Below, piece after piece: positions 1 to 8,146 of a DNA stretch of 64,000 bases. The position numbers and the translations under genes are program-made. The notes beneath the pieces are model-generated. The model searched no databases and was not told the DNA's origin. It worked only from the letters and a program-made list of their open reading frames with translations. This DNA comes from Ferrimonas pelagia. GTDB lineage: Bacteria > Pseudomonadota > Gammaproteobacteria > Enterobacterales > Shewanellaceae. Every line of letters starts with the position of its first letter. Positions within the stretch are counted from its first letter, which is position 1. The DNA lies in contig NZ_BAABJZ010000003.1 in assembly GCF_039543565.1 (NCBI RefSeq), positions 1 through 64,000 on the forward strand. The letters are read 5' to 3'.

Positions 1-36
1 CCTGAACATCTCGCTATCGCAAAACGTCAGAATAAG

Positions 37-112
37 TGGCGTCCCCTAGGGGATTCGAACCCCTGTTACCGCCGTGAAAGGGCGGTGTCCTAGGCCTCTA
101 GACGAAGGGGAC
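37..112 (-). tRNA. tRNA-Glu (UUC), copy 1 from the left
   Basis: The 76-nt gene includes an encoded CCA end. Its acceptor stem pairs GUCCCCU with the 3' half, the T-loop is TTCGAAT, and the anticodon loop CUUUCAC carries anticodon UUC. It is the last member of the array visible in the transcription direction. The window edge is 36 nt further on, so more tRNA genes may follow outside. Confidence 0.97.
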
Positions 113-154
113 CCCGGACCATCGTTTAAACTCCGATGAAAAGAGTAAAAGACT

Positions 155-230
155 TGGTGGGCGATACTGGGCTTGAACCAGTGACCCCCTGCTTGTAAGG
201 CAGGTGCTCTCCCAACTGAGCTAATCGCCC
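155..230 (-). tRNA. tRNA-Val (UAC), copy 1
   Basis: The 76-nt cloverleaf has GGGCGAT paired in the acceptor stem, an encoded CCA and anticodon UAC in the loop CUUACAA. A 42-nt spacer separates it from the following Glu gene, and a 90-nt conserved spacer separates it from the preceding Glu gene. Confidence 0.97.
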
Positions 231-320
231 AAATCTTTGTGTGCTTCACGCTGCAATTCCGATGAATCGAGCATGTCGCCAATGTTGCGCATCCGATGCG
301 GATGCACCACATAAAATAAG
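231..320 (-). repeat. Conserved 90-nt Glu-to-Val spacer, copy 1
   Basis: This spacer recurs four times (231-320, 590-679, 885-974, 1258-1347), always exactly 90 nt and nearly identical. Differences cluster at two spots: around offset 42-46 and in the loop of a small hairpin with arms GCATCC and GGATGC near offset 59-75. It lies between a Glu gene and the next Val gene in the transcript. Short reading frames across it are not coding. Confidence 0.9.
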
Positions 321-396
321 TGGCGTCCCCTAGGGGATTCGAACCCCTGTTACCGCCGTGAAAGGGCGGTGTCCTAGGCCTCTAGACGAAGGGGAC
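321..396 (-). tRNA. tRNA-Glu (UUC), copy 2
   Basis: The sequence is identical to the other Glu copies in the array, 76 nt with encoded CCA and anticodon UUC. It follows a tRNA-Ala gene after a 34-nt spacer. Confidence 0.97.
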
Positions 397-430
397 CCCG
401 GACCATCGTTTAGACTCCGATGTTAAGAGT

Positions 431-506
<76 letters not shown>

Positions 507-513
507 AAAGACT

Positions 514-589
514 TGGTGGGCGATACTGGGCTTGAACCAGTGACCCCCTGCTTGTAAGGCAGGTGCTCTCCCAACTGAGCTAATCGCCC
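514..589 (-). tRNA. tRNA-Val (UAC), copy 2
   Basis: The gene matches the other Val copies, with anticodon UAC and encoded CCA. Seven nucleotides separate it from the downstream tRNA-Ala. Confidence 0.97.
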
Positions 590-679
590 AAATCTTTGTG
601 TGCTTCACGCTGCAATTCCGATGAATCGAGCGTGACGCCAATGCTGCGCATCCAATATGAATGCACCACATAAAATAAG
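590..679 (-). repeat. Conserved 90-nt Glu-to-Val spacer, copy 2
   Basis: This is the second of four near-identical spacers. Its hairpin apex is changed (GCATCC-AATAT-GAATGC), which weakens the stem compared with copy 1. Confidence 0.9.
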
Positions 680-755
680 TGGCGTCCCCTAGGGGATTCG
701 AACCCCTGTTACCGCCGTGAAAGGGCGGTGTCCTAGGCCTCTAGACGAAGGGGAC
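680..755 (-). tRNA. tRNA-Glu (UUC), copy 3
   Basis: A 76-nt Glu gene identical to its siblings. It directly follows a Val gene after a 53-nt spacer with no Ala gene between, so this repeat unit lacks Ala. Confidence 0.97.
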
Positions 756-808
756 CCCGGACTGCTGTTTAACGTCCAACAACACGACGCTCTCTTTGCA
801 GAGAAATA

Positions 809-884
809 TGGTGGGCGATACTGGGCTTGAACCAGTGACCCCCTGCTTGTAAGGCAGGTGCTCTCCCAACTGAGCTAATCGCCC
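809..884 (-). tRNA. tRNA-Val (UAC), copy 3
   Basis: A 76-nt Val gene with anticodon UAC and encoded CCA. The spacer after it (756-808) differs in sequence from the other Val or Ala to Glu spacers and marks the unit without an Ala gene. Confidence 0.97.
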
Positions 885-974
885 AAATCTTTGTGTGCTT
901 CACGCTGCAATTCCGATGAATCGAGCGTGACGCCAATGTTGCGCATCCAATGTGGATGCACCACATAAAATAAG
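885..974 (-). repeat. Conserved 90-nt Glu-to-Val spacer, copy 3
   Basis: The third spacer copy. It shares the variant block near offset 43-46 with copy 2 and has hairpin loop AATGT between intact arms. Confidence 0.9.
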
Positions 975-1050
975 TGGCGTCCCCTAGGGGATTCGAACCC
1001 CTGTTACCGCCGTGAAAGGGCGGTGTCCTAGGCCTCTAGACGAAGGGGAC
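975..1050 (-). tRNA. tRNA-Glu (UUC), copy 4
   Basis: A 76-nt Glu gene, identical to the other copies. It follows tRNA-Ala after 48 nt. Confidence 0.97.
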
Positions 1051-1098
1051 CCCGGACCATCGTTTTGACTCCGATGAAAAGAGTGTCTCTTACGAGAT

Positions 1099-1174
<76 letters not shown>

Positions 1175-1181
1175 AAAGACT

Positions 1182-1257
1182 TGGTGGGCGATACTGGGCT
1201 TGAACCAGTGACCCCCTGCTTGTAAGGCAGGTGCTCTCCCAACTGAGCTAATCGCCC
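1182..1257 (-). tRNA. tRNA-Val (UAC), copy 4
   Basis: A 76-nt Val gene with anticodon UAC and encoded CCA, the first Val gene of the array in the transcription direction. Confidence 0.97.
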
Positions 1258-1347
1258 AAATCTTTGTGTGCTTCACGCTGCAATTCCGATGAATCGAGCA
1301 TGTCGCCAATGTTGCGCATCCGATGTAGATGCACCACATAAAATAAG
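1258..1347 (-). repeat. Conserved 90-nt Glu-to-Val spacer, copy 4
   Basis: The fourth spacer copy. It shares its central block with copy 1 and differs in the hairpin loop and one arm base. Confidence 0.9.
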
Positions 1348-1423
1348 TGGCGTCCCCTAGGGGATTCGAACCCCTGTTACCGCCGTGAAAGGGCGGTGTC
1401 CTAGGCCTCTAGACGAAGGGGAC
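1348..1423 (-). tRNA. tRNA-Glu (UUC), copy 5
   Basis: A 76-nt Glu gene, the first Glu gene in the transcript, 34 nt after the leading Ala gene. Confidence 0.97.
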
Positions 1424-1457
1424 CCCGGACCATCGTTTACACTCCGATGTTAAGAGT

Positions 1458-1533
<76 letters not shown>

Positions 1534-1578
1534 AACTCGTTTGCTTTTTCAGGGGGCGTCCCCTTCAGTGCGAGGCGC

Positions 1579-1607
1579 ATTTTAGGGAGCCCCCCCTAAT
1601 GAGTCAA
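1579..1607 (-). promoter_or_regulatory. Sigma-70 promoter of the tRNA array
   Basis: On the minus strand TTGACT (1602-1607) and TAAAAT (1579-1584) are separated by exactly 17 nt. A GC-rich discriminator (GCGCC) follows, as is typical of stringently controlled stable-RNA promoters. It starts 9 nt after the gltX stop codon, so the array has its own promoter and does not depend on gltX transcription. An inverted repeat TTAGGG/CCCTAA lies within the spacer. Confidence 0.8.
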
Positions 1608-1616
1608 TAGCGTTTT

Positions 1617-3029
1617 TTACGAATTGGCTCTGTTTGCTACAAATTCAACCGCCTTGTTGATCCTTTCGACAGAACGCGCCTGCCCAATCAACAATAAGGT
1701 CAGATCCAGGCTTGGAGACTGCCCGGCTCCGGTTGCAGCAACGCGCAATGGCATGCCAACCTTACCCATTCCAAGCTCCAGCTCAGCAGCTGTCTCCTGA
1801 ATGCAGGTGTGGATCGCTTCTGCGTTCCACTGGGTTAACGCCGCCAGCTTATCGGCCACCAGCTGCAGTGGCGCCTGAGCAACTGGACGCAGGTGCTTCT
1901 TAGCTGCCGCAGCATCGAACTCGGCGAAGTCTTCGTAATAGTAACGGCTGCTGGCTGCGAGCTCTTTCAAGGTGTTGCATCGTTCTGCCATCACAGGCAC
2001 CAGCTCGACCAAGGCAGGGCCCTGGCTGACATCGATACCCTGATCATTGAAATGCCATGCCAACTGCTCAGCGACGTAATCAACCGGCATGCTCTTCATG
2101 TAATGCTGGTTCAGCCACAGCAGCTTTTCCGTATTGAAGGCAGAAGCTGACTTATTGATGGCTTTCAGGGTAAACAGCTCAACCATCTCTTCACGGGAGA
2201 AGATCTCCTGATCACCATGAGACCAACCCAAGCGAACCAGGTAATTCAACAGCGCTTCTGGCAGGAAACCATCGTCACGGTATTGCATCACGCTCACGGC
2301 GCCATGGCGCTTGGACAGCTTGGCACCATCATCACCCAGGATCATCGATACATGGGCAAACTCTGGCACCGGTGCGCCCAGTGCTTGATAGATGTTGATC
2401 TGACGCGGAGTATTGTTGATGTGGTCTTCACCACGAACCACCTGGGTGATCCCCATGTCCCAATCATCGACCACGACACAGAAGTTGTAGGTCGGCGAGC
2501 CGTCAGTGCGTCGGATGATCAGATCATCCAATTCGCTGTTGTCGATCTCGATGCGACCACGCACATGGTCGTCAAACACCACGGTCCCTTCGGCCGGGTT
2601 GCGGAAGCGCACGACGAAAGGCGCATCTTCGGCAGCCGCAGCTTGACCGTCACGGCAGTGTCCGTCATATCGAGCTTTTTCGCCATTGGCCATCTGCTGT
2701 TCACGCAAGGCATCAACGCGCTCTTTTGAGCAGTAGCACTTATAAGCCTTACCCTCTTGCAGTAACTGATCGATCAGTTGGTTATATCGATCAAACCGCT
2801 GCGTCTGGAAGTACGGGCCCTCTTCCCAGTTCAGACCCAACCACTCCATACCTTCCATGATGGCATCAATAGCTTCCTGGCTGGAACGCTCCAGATCGGT
2901 ATCTTCGATCCGCAGAACGAACTCACCGCCTTGATTACGGGCGTGCAGCCACGAGTACAAAGCGGTACGGGCGCCGCCGACGTGCAGAAAGCCGGTCGGG
3001 CTTGGGGCGAAACGGGTTTTTACGGTCAT
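1617..3029 (-). CDS. gltX: Glutamate--tRNA ligase
   Basis: This class I aminoacyl-tRNA synthetase charges tRNA-Glu with glutamate in the cytosol. The 470-residue product has the HIGH-type signature (LHVGG, residues 15-19), the KLSKR loop (237-241), and cysteines 98, 100 and 125 in the zinc region. Length and sequence fit bacterial GltX. I chose the ATG at 3029, since family members begin a few residues before RFAPSPTG; an upstream in-frame ATG at 3074 has no ribosome-binding site. The AGAAGGA stretch lies unusually close to the chosen ATG. Immediately downstream is an array with five tRNA-Glu genes, its own substrate. Confidence 0.97.
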   Translation of the reverse strand: MTVKTRFAPSPTGFLHVGGARTALYSWLHARNQGGEFVLRIEDTDLERSSQEAIDAIMEGMEWLGLNWEEGPYFQTQRFDRYNQLIDQLLQEGKAYKCYCSKERVDALREQQMANGEKARYDGHCRDGQAAAAEDAPFVVRFRNPAEGTVVFDDHVRGRIEIDNSELDDLIIRRTDGSPTYNFCVVVDDWDMGITQVVRGEDHINNTPRQINIYQALGAPVPEFAHVSMILGDDGAKLSKRHGAVSVMQYRDDGFLPEALLNYLVRLGWSHGDQEIFSREEMVELFTLKAINKSASAFNTEKLLWLNQHYMKSMPVDYVAEQLAWHFNDQGIDVSQGPALVELVPVMAERCNTLKELAASSRYYYEDFAEFDAAAAKKHLRPVAQAPLQLVADKLAALTQWNAEAIHTCIQETAAELELGMGKVGMPLRVAATGAGQSPSLDLTLLLIGQARSVERINKAVEFVANRANS

Positions 3030-3193
3030 ATCCTTCTCGATATACAAAAGCTTGAGGAGTTGGCCGACGGCCATTTAAGCAGGCTAGTTTAGCAGCCATC
3101 GCCGCCACCACCAAAGGCTATCCGCCTTAGCTCGTACAATACGCAGGCCTTGTTCTACGCTAGGTATTGTGTCTTGCAGATCCGGAGCCGACC

Positions 3194-3421
3194 ATGCCCA
3201 CTAATATCAGCCAATCCGCCCCTGTCGAGAGCATCGCTCGCTACCTCAAGCAGATCCACGGCTACGACCAAGCCAGAGCGGAGTGCGAGGCACGCCAGGT
3301 GATCGCAGACTTTAAAAAGATGCAGTCATTGGGCTACATTCGTGGCTGGTATTTCGACAGCGATGGTCACTTAGATCTGATCCCAAGCGACGACGTATTA
3401 GGACGATTGCACGAGAAGTAG
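3194..3421 (+). CDS. Small protein of unknown function
   Basis: The frame encodes 75 residues, starting at an ATG preceded by GGAG at good spacing; an in-frame ATG 27 nt upstream lacks one. The protein is charged and soluble, with no signal peptide or membrane segment. It has an Arg/Glu/Ala-rich helix, then the segment GYIRGWYFDSDGHLDLIP, which looks like a small beta-hairpin region. It diverges from gltX. I do not recognise the family. The ribosome-binding site and ordinary codon use support a real gene. Confidence 0.7.
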   Translation: MPTNISQSAPVESIARYLKQIHGYDQARAECEARQVIADFKKMQSLGYIRGWYFDSDGHLDLIPSDDVLGRLHEK

Positions 3422-3677
3422 TGTTGTGAGCGGTGCCTTCAAGACTGGGTCACAAGATCGGCTCAATGGCCGGCCCAAGCATTAGAGGCAGGTTCCACTG
3501 CGCCAACGACAATGCGCAGCAGCTTTGAAGGAATAAGGTGAGATAATGGGCAAATATCCCAGCAGATGCGGGAGCCGGCAGAACAAAGCACTTTACGTCG
3601 ATGAACTCATAGCCAAACCATCACTTGAGTCATTTTGAGAAGCTGGCATAGTAAAGGCACCCGCCGTTCTTTTTTAG

Positions 3678-4565
3678 ATGACTCAACCCCTTATGGATCT
3701 CCGTCAGTTACGTAACTTCGTCATGGTCGCCGAACACGCCAGTTTCACGCGTGCAGCCAAGGTACTGGGGGTCGCTCAGCCCGCTGTCAGCACCGCAATA
3801 AAAAAACTGGAGAACGATCTCGGCCTGGTCCTGCTACACCGCCAAGATAAGCGAGTCCAATTGACCGCCGAGGGGCAAGAGCTGCTTCCCCACGCGCAAG
3901 CCATCCTGCAGCGGGTTGAACAAGCCACACAAGCCATGGCACGCCTGCGAGATCTGGACCGGGGAGAGGTTCGTATCGCCCTGCCCGGCATGATCGGCTC
4001 CTACTACTTCCCGGCCCTATTGATGGCGTTTCACCACCGCTACCCAGATCTCAAGCTGTCGCTTTGCGAAGCGGGCACCAACGAGATCCGGGGCATGCTT
4101 GAGCGTGATGAAGTGGATATCGGTATTATTATCGATCCCGGCGAGCAGATGGGCCTAGATACCCTGCCTTTAACACGACCAGAAATGATCGCAGCCGTTG
4201 GCTTGGAGCACCCACTTGCGCAACAAGACACCATCGAGTGGGATGAGTTTTTCCAGCATGAGCTGGTCATGTTCAAACCCGGATACTATCACCGGGAGCT
4301 GGTCAACGAGTTGGCTCAAGCTCGTGGGTTTACACCCGACATCGCCTTTGAGACCAACCTCATCGAATTGATCCGCAGTATTGTTCGTCAAGGCTTTGCC
4401 ATCACCACGGTGCTGGACATGGTGGTTGAGGGCGATCCCGAGATCAAAGCACTTAAGTTCAAAGAGCCCATGTTCTTAGATCTGCACGTTGGCTGGAAAA
4501 GTGGCCGCGCCTTGACCCAAGCAGACCGTACCTTCCTCGACTTCTTGCTTGAGCAGAGCGACTGA
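3678..4565 (+). CDS. LysR-family transcriptional regulator
   Basis: The 295-residue protein has an N-terminal winged helix-turn-helix (about residues 10-65, containing AKVLGVAQPAVSTAIKKLE) and a periplasmic-binding-protein-like effector domain (about 95-290). That is the usual length and layout of LysR regulators. It resembles the CynR/CysB-type branch, but the effector cannot be told from sequence. Two starts are possible, 3678 and 3693, and neither has a clear Shine-Dalgarno sequence. It is convergent with gltS, so a role in gltS control is only a neighbourhood guess. Confidence 0.9.
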   Translation: MTQPLMDLRQLRNFVMVAEHASFTRAAKVLGVAQPAVSTAIKKLENDLGLVLLHRQDKRVQLTAEGQELLPHAQAILQRVEQATQAMARLRDLDRGEVRIALPGMIGSYYFPALLMAFHHRYPDLKLSLCEAGTNEIRGMLERDEVDIGIIIDPGEQMGLDTLPLTRPEMIAAVGLEHPLAQQDTIEWDEFFQHELVMFKPGYYHRELVNELAQARGFTPDIAFETNLIELIRSIVRQGFAITTVLDMVVEGDPEIKALKFKEPMFLDLHVGWKSGRALTQADRTFLDFLLEQSD

Positions 4566-4581
4566 GACCATCCAAAGTAAA

Positions 4582-4606
4582 CAGGGCAGCCCATAGAGCT
4601 GCCCTG
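4582..4606. terminator. Hairpin between the LysR gene and gltS
   Basis: A perfect 9-bp stem (CAGGGCAGC / GCTGCCCTG) with a 7-nt loop lies between the convergent stop codons. No strong T-run follows on either strand, so it is probably a weak bidirectional terminator. Confidence 0.55.
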
Positions 4607-4613
4607 CTTCCAT

Positions 4614-5807
4614 CTATGGCATAAAGAAGTTTAATAGCAATTGCAGGATCACCGCGTTGGAGATATCAACGAAGAAAGCGTTCGCCAGCGGGATCACCAT
4701 AAAAGCCAAAGGTGCCGCACCGTATCGCGCAGTGACGGCGTTCATATTGGCCATCGCGTTTGGCAGAGCACCAAGACCCATGCCCAGATAGCCCGCCGAG
4801 ATCACGGCACTGTCGTAGCTTTTCCCCAACATAGGAAACATCACAAAGACCACCAGCAAGACCATCATAGTGACCTGCACCACCACCGTCACCAGCATCG
4901 GCAAAGCCAGATCCACCAAGGTCCATAATTGCATGCCCATAAGTGACATCGCCAAAAACAGACCCAGCGTCATTTCGCTCATCAGCGACAGCGACTGACC
5001 CTCAGTGGGCGCTTCCAACTTGGGCAGTAGACGCGGCAATATATTGGTCAGCACCAACCCCGACAGCATACAAGCCAAAAATTCCGGGATATTCACGCCG
5101 TGTTGTGTCCCCCATTGCGCCACATGGGTACCAAGGATCATCCCGGCAGACAGATACATCAGCACGACAAACATGCCCTGACTGTCGATCTGCCGACCCG
5201 AGCGTCGGTCTCCACTGGATTGGATCACCGGCTCGCCCGCTTTGAGTTTGTGCTTCTCAATCAACTTTTGCGCTAACGGGCCACCGACGAGGCCGCCAAG
5301 GATCAGTCCCATGGTGGCGCTGCCGATCCCGATCTCGAGCGCATTGCTGATCCCCACCTGCTCTTCAAACACCGATGACCAAGCCACCGACGTGCCGTGA
5401 CCGCCAAACAAGGACACCGAGCCTAGCAGCAAGCCATTGACCGTCGGCAAGCCGGTCGCCATTGCCATGACCAAACCGGTGACGTTTTGCAGCACAACCC
5501 CGGCGACACAGATAAACATCAGCACCAACAGGGGTCGTCCCCCCTTGGTCAGCATGTCCAAGCGCGCAGACAAGCCCACCGAGGTAAAGAACGCCAGCAA
5601 CAGCACATCCCGCAGAGACATATCAAACTGGACGTCAAAGCCCCATAACTGATGGGCAAGTAAAGAGAGCAGCGAGGCGGCGATCCCACCGGTCACTGGC
5701 TGAGGAATGTTATAACGGCGCAAAACGCCGATCTGGCTGTTCAACAGCCGACCGATCAGTAACACCACGACCGCAGCTAATACGGTTTCACGTAAAGACA
5801 ATTCCAT
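4614..5807 (-). CDS. gltS: Sodium/glutamate symporter
   Basis: This inner-membrane carrier takes up glutamate with sodium ions. The 397-residue product is almost entirely hydrophobic, with about ten or more membrane segments. It carries GltS-family glycine-rich stretches such as GGHGTSVAW near residue 150 and GYLGMGLGALPNAMANM near the C-terminus. The ATG at 5807 is preceded by AGAAGG at 9 nt; an in-frame ATG 45 nt upstream would add residues unlike a membrane N-terminus. It is probably monocistronic. Confidence 0.95.
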   Translation of the reverse strand: MELSLRETVLAAVVVLLIGRLLNSQIGVLRRYNIPQPVTGGIAASLLSLLAHQLWGFDVQFDMSLRDVLLLAFFTSVGLSARLDMLTKGGRPLLVLMFICVAGVVLQNVTGLVMAMATGLPTVNGLLLGSVSLFGGHGTSVAWSSVFEEQVGISNALEIGIGSATMGLILGGLVGGPLAQKLIEKHKLKAGEPVIQSSGDRRSGRQIDSQGMFVVLMYLSAGMILGTHVAQWGTQHGVNIPEFLACMLSGLVLTNILPRLLPKLEAPTEGQSLSLMSEMTLGLFLAMSLMGMQLWTLVDLALPMLVTVVVQVTMMVLLVVFVMFPMLGKSYDSAVISAGYLGMGLGALPNAMANMNAVTARYGAAPLAFMVIPLANAFFVDISNAVILQLLLNFFMP

Positions 5808-6078
5808 ACCGAGCACCTTCTCAATGCATCGCACTTCCATCAGGAAGCACACTGGTCCACAAGCAAAGGCGGGCGATACTAACCATCAGCGAGGGGAATA
5901 ACAAACTTCCACGGATGCATTTATATGCAGTCAATTCGGTTCGTCGCCGATATTTAGTGAGCAGACGTGAGGCCGGCGTTGATTAAGAACCTGTTTTTTA
6001 TAGACATTGGTTGAATTCACCTCTTGCGCCAGGAAAGTTAGCAAGTATAGGCGGATATGACTCGACTTGATGAATTTT

Positions 6079-6729
6079 TCAACGCCCCTGAAGCGCATCC
6101 GGCTGACTTTGCGGCGCCGCCAAACTAAAACAATCCAGCTTTCGACAACGCGCAACGATCCCTGCAAGGCGCTCATATTGGCTCAGATCCACGCCACACT
6201 GTTGAGCCGTCTCATACTCCGGGATCACGCACACATCCACCAAGGTCAATTGATCGCCAAAGCAATAGGTAGCGGCGGTACGTTCTAGCTGAGCTTCCAG
6301 TCCATCAAAGGTTCGCTTGACCCAGTGGCAATACCAATCGCGCTGCTGTGCCTCATTTTGCTTCAGCTTCTGGCTCAGATACTTCATGACACGCTGGCTG
6401 TTCAGCGGATGACAATCACAGGCGATCTGCATTGCCATCGACCGCACCTGAGCCCGATCCGTCGGGTGGTCGGGGAGCAAGGGGTTGTCGGGGTAAGCTT
6501 CATCAAGGTACTCAATGATCGCCAGCGACTGATTAAGGATAAGATCACCGTCCACCAGGGTCGGGATCAGCGCTGCCGGACTTAGGACACCATAGCCCGG
6601 TAAGTGTTGCTCGCCACCATCCAGCGCCAGGTTGACCGCTTTACTTTCAAACGCAAGCCGCTTGTGATGGCATGCGATCCGAACTCGATAGGCCGCACTG
6701 GAGCACCAATAACCGTAAAGTTTTAGCAT
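6079..6729 (-). CDS. maiA: Maleylacetoacetate isomerase
   Basis: This glutathione-S-transferase zeta-class enzyme isomerises maleylacetoacetate to fumarylacetoacetate, the penultimate step of tyrosine and homogentisate breakdown. The 216-residue product has the zeta-class active-site region (CSSAAYRVRIA, residues 8-18) and the usual thioredoxin-like then helical GST layout. The start at 6729 gives the standard N-terminus MLKLYGYW. It lies downstream of hpd on the same strand, but a terminator-like hairpin separates them. The partner genes hmgA and fahA are not in the window. Confidence 0.93.
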   Translation of the reverse strand: MLKLYGYWCSSAAYRVRIACHHKRLAFESKAVNLALDGGEQHLPGYGVLSPAALIPTLVDGDLILNQSLAIIEYLDEAYPDNPLLPDHPTDRAQVRSMAMQIACDCHPLNSQRVMKYLSQKLKQNEAQQRDWYCHWVKRTFDGLEAQLERTAATYCFGDQLTLVDVCVIPEYETAQQCGVDLSQYERLAGIVARCRKLDCFSLAAPQSQPDALQGR

Positions 6730-6854
6730 CGCGTTCACTTTCCCAGCTCGAGACTCTTTCTGTTGAGAAAATATAGCCGCCCCGACCCTAAATGCATTAG
6801 ATTGCAATGGATTATTGGACGCTCGGCGCCGTTCACAGCTTTCCTGAAAAGAAT

Positions 6855-6877
6855 AAAAAAGGGCCAAAAGCCCCTTT
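6855..6877 (-). terminator. Terminator downstream of hpd
   Basis: On the minus strand an AAAGGG/CCCTTT stem with a short loop is followed by a run of six T residues, 21 nt after the hpd stop. It would limit read-through into maiA. Confidence 0.65.
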
Positions 6878-6897
6878 ATTGGTTCATCTCTCGGCGA

Positions 6898-7977
6898 TCA
6901 GATCACTCCGCGCCGGATCTGATCTTCTTCAATGGACTCAAACAGTGCTTTGAAATTTCCTTCACCGAAGCCTTCATTGCCCTTACGCTGAATGATCTCA
7001 AAGAACACCGGCCCTATGACCGTCTGGGTGAAGATCTGCAACAGGATCCCATCTTTCATGGGCGCACCGTCGATCAGGATCCGCAGTTCACGCATGGCGT
7101 CCAGATCCTCGGTATGCCCTGCAACACGTTCGCCCACCTTGTCGTAATAGCTCTCCGGCGTCGGCATGAAATCCATTCCCCCAGCCCGCAGCGAGCGAAC
7201 CGTGGCGTAGATGTCATTGGTGCTTAGCGCGATATGTTGGATCCCTTCGCCCTTATAAGCCTTGAGGTATTCCTCGATCTGGCTCTTGTCGTCCGACGAC
7301 TCGTTGATGGGAATGCGGATCTTGCCACAGGGGCCGGTCATCGCACGGCTGATCAAACCGGTCTTCTTCCCTTCGATGTCAAAATAGCGGATCTCACGGA
7401 AGTTGCCGATCCGCTCATAGAATCCGGCCCATTTGTCCATGTTGCCTTGATAGACATTGTGGGTGAGATGGTCGATCTCAAACAGACCGCTGTCGATCTG
7501 GGCCAGGCGCTGTTGATAATCATCATGGAACACAAAATCGACGTCGTAGATGGAGTGCTCACCATAACGATCGACAAAATACAGGGTTGAGCCGCCGATC
7601 CCATTGACCGCCGGGATCTTCAGCTCCATCGGTCCAATATTACCTTCAAACGGCTCCGCGCCTTGCTCCACCGCGTAAGCCAATGCCTTACCCGCATCCT
7701 TCACTCGCCAAGCCATGCCACACACGCTGGGCCCATGATCACGTGCAAACGCCTCAGCCTGAGAATGCGGCTGCGCGTTGACGATGAAGTTAATATCGCC
7801 CTGACGGAACAACCAGGCTTGTTTACTGCGATGACGGGCGATCTCGGCAAACCCGAGCTGAGCAAATAACTGCTTAAGGGCCTCGATCCCGGCCGGATCT
7901 GGCGCTGTATATTCGACGAACTCAAAGCCATCCGTCGCCAATGGGTTCCAATCGGGGTTGCTGTTCGCTGATGTCAC
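6898..7977 (-). CDS. hpd: 4-hydroxyphenylpyruvate dioxygenase
   Basis: This iron enzyme converts 4-hydroxyphenylpyruvate to homogentisate in tyrosine catabolism. The 359-residue protein has the two-domain vicinal-oxygen-chelate layout. The iron ligands are visible as His170 (EIDHLTH), His248 (IQHIAL) and Glu327 (FFEII). Translation begins at GTG, with GGGAG 9 nt upstream. The upstream gap holds one good and one weak TyrR-box-like site, so control by the adjacent tyrR product is likely. Confidence 0.96.
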   Translation of the reverse strand: MTSANSNPDWNPLATDGFEFVEYTAPDPAGIEALKQLFAQLGFAEIARHRSKQAWLFRQGDINFIVNAQPHSQAEAFARDHGPSVCGMAWRVKDAGKALAYAVEQGAEPFEGNIGPMELKIPAVNGIGGSTLYFVDRYGEHSIYDVDFVFHDDYQQRLAQIDSGLFEIDHLTHNVYQGNMDKWAGFYERIGNFREIRYFDIEGKKTGLISRAMTGPCGKIRIPINESSDDKSQIEEYLKAYKGEGIQHIALSTNDIYATVRSLRAGGMDFMPTPESYYDKVGERVAGHTEDLDAMRELRILIDGAPMKDGILLQIFTQTVIGPVFFEIIQRKGNEGFGEGNFKALFESIEEDQIRRGVI

Positions 7978-8016
7978 TGTGTTGTTCTCCCTTTACCGCG
8001 TTCACGACGCCAATGC

Positions 8017-8034
8017 TGTAACAACCTGTTTACC
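8017..8034. promoter_or_regulatory. TyrR box upstream of hpd
   Basis: TGTAAC-N6-TTTACC matches the TyrR operator consensus TGTAAA-N6-TTTACA at ten of twelve positions. It lies 40-57 bp before the hpd start codon, next to the tyrR gene itself. Confidence 0.7.
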
Positions 8035-8098
8035 TCATTGCTGGTACGGGAAGGAAGCGCCGAATGGGATCCGCGGGCAGGTCGCGAAACAAAGCAAA

Positions 8099-8116
8099 TG
8101 TCATACTGACTTTACA
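8099..8116. promoter_or_regulatory. Second, weaker TyrR-box-like site upstream of hpd
   Basis: TGTCAT-N6-TTTACA has one perfect half-site and one half-site with three of six matches. It lies 82 bp (close to eight helical turns) upstream of the better box, the kind of arrangement that lets TyrR hexamers bind cooperatively. Confidence 0.45.
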
Positions 8117-8146
8117 GCGTGACATTTACTTCAAAGTAACAACAAC

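Noticed and set aside
5914..5927. TGCAT-TTAT-ATGCA inverted repeat upstream of gltS as a LysR operator
   Set aside because: It is short and AT-rich, has no partner site, and nothing ties it to the convergent LysR gene.
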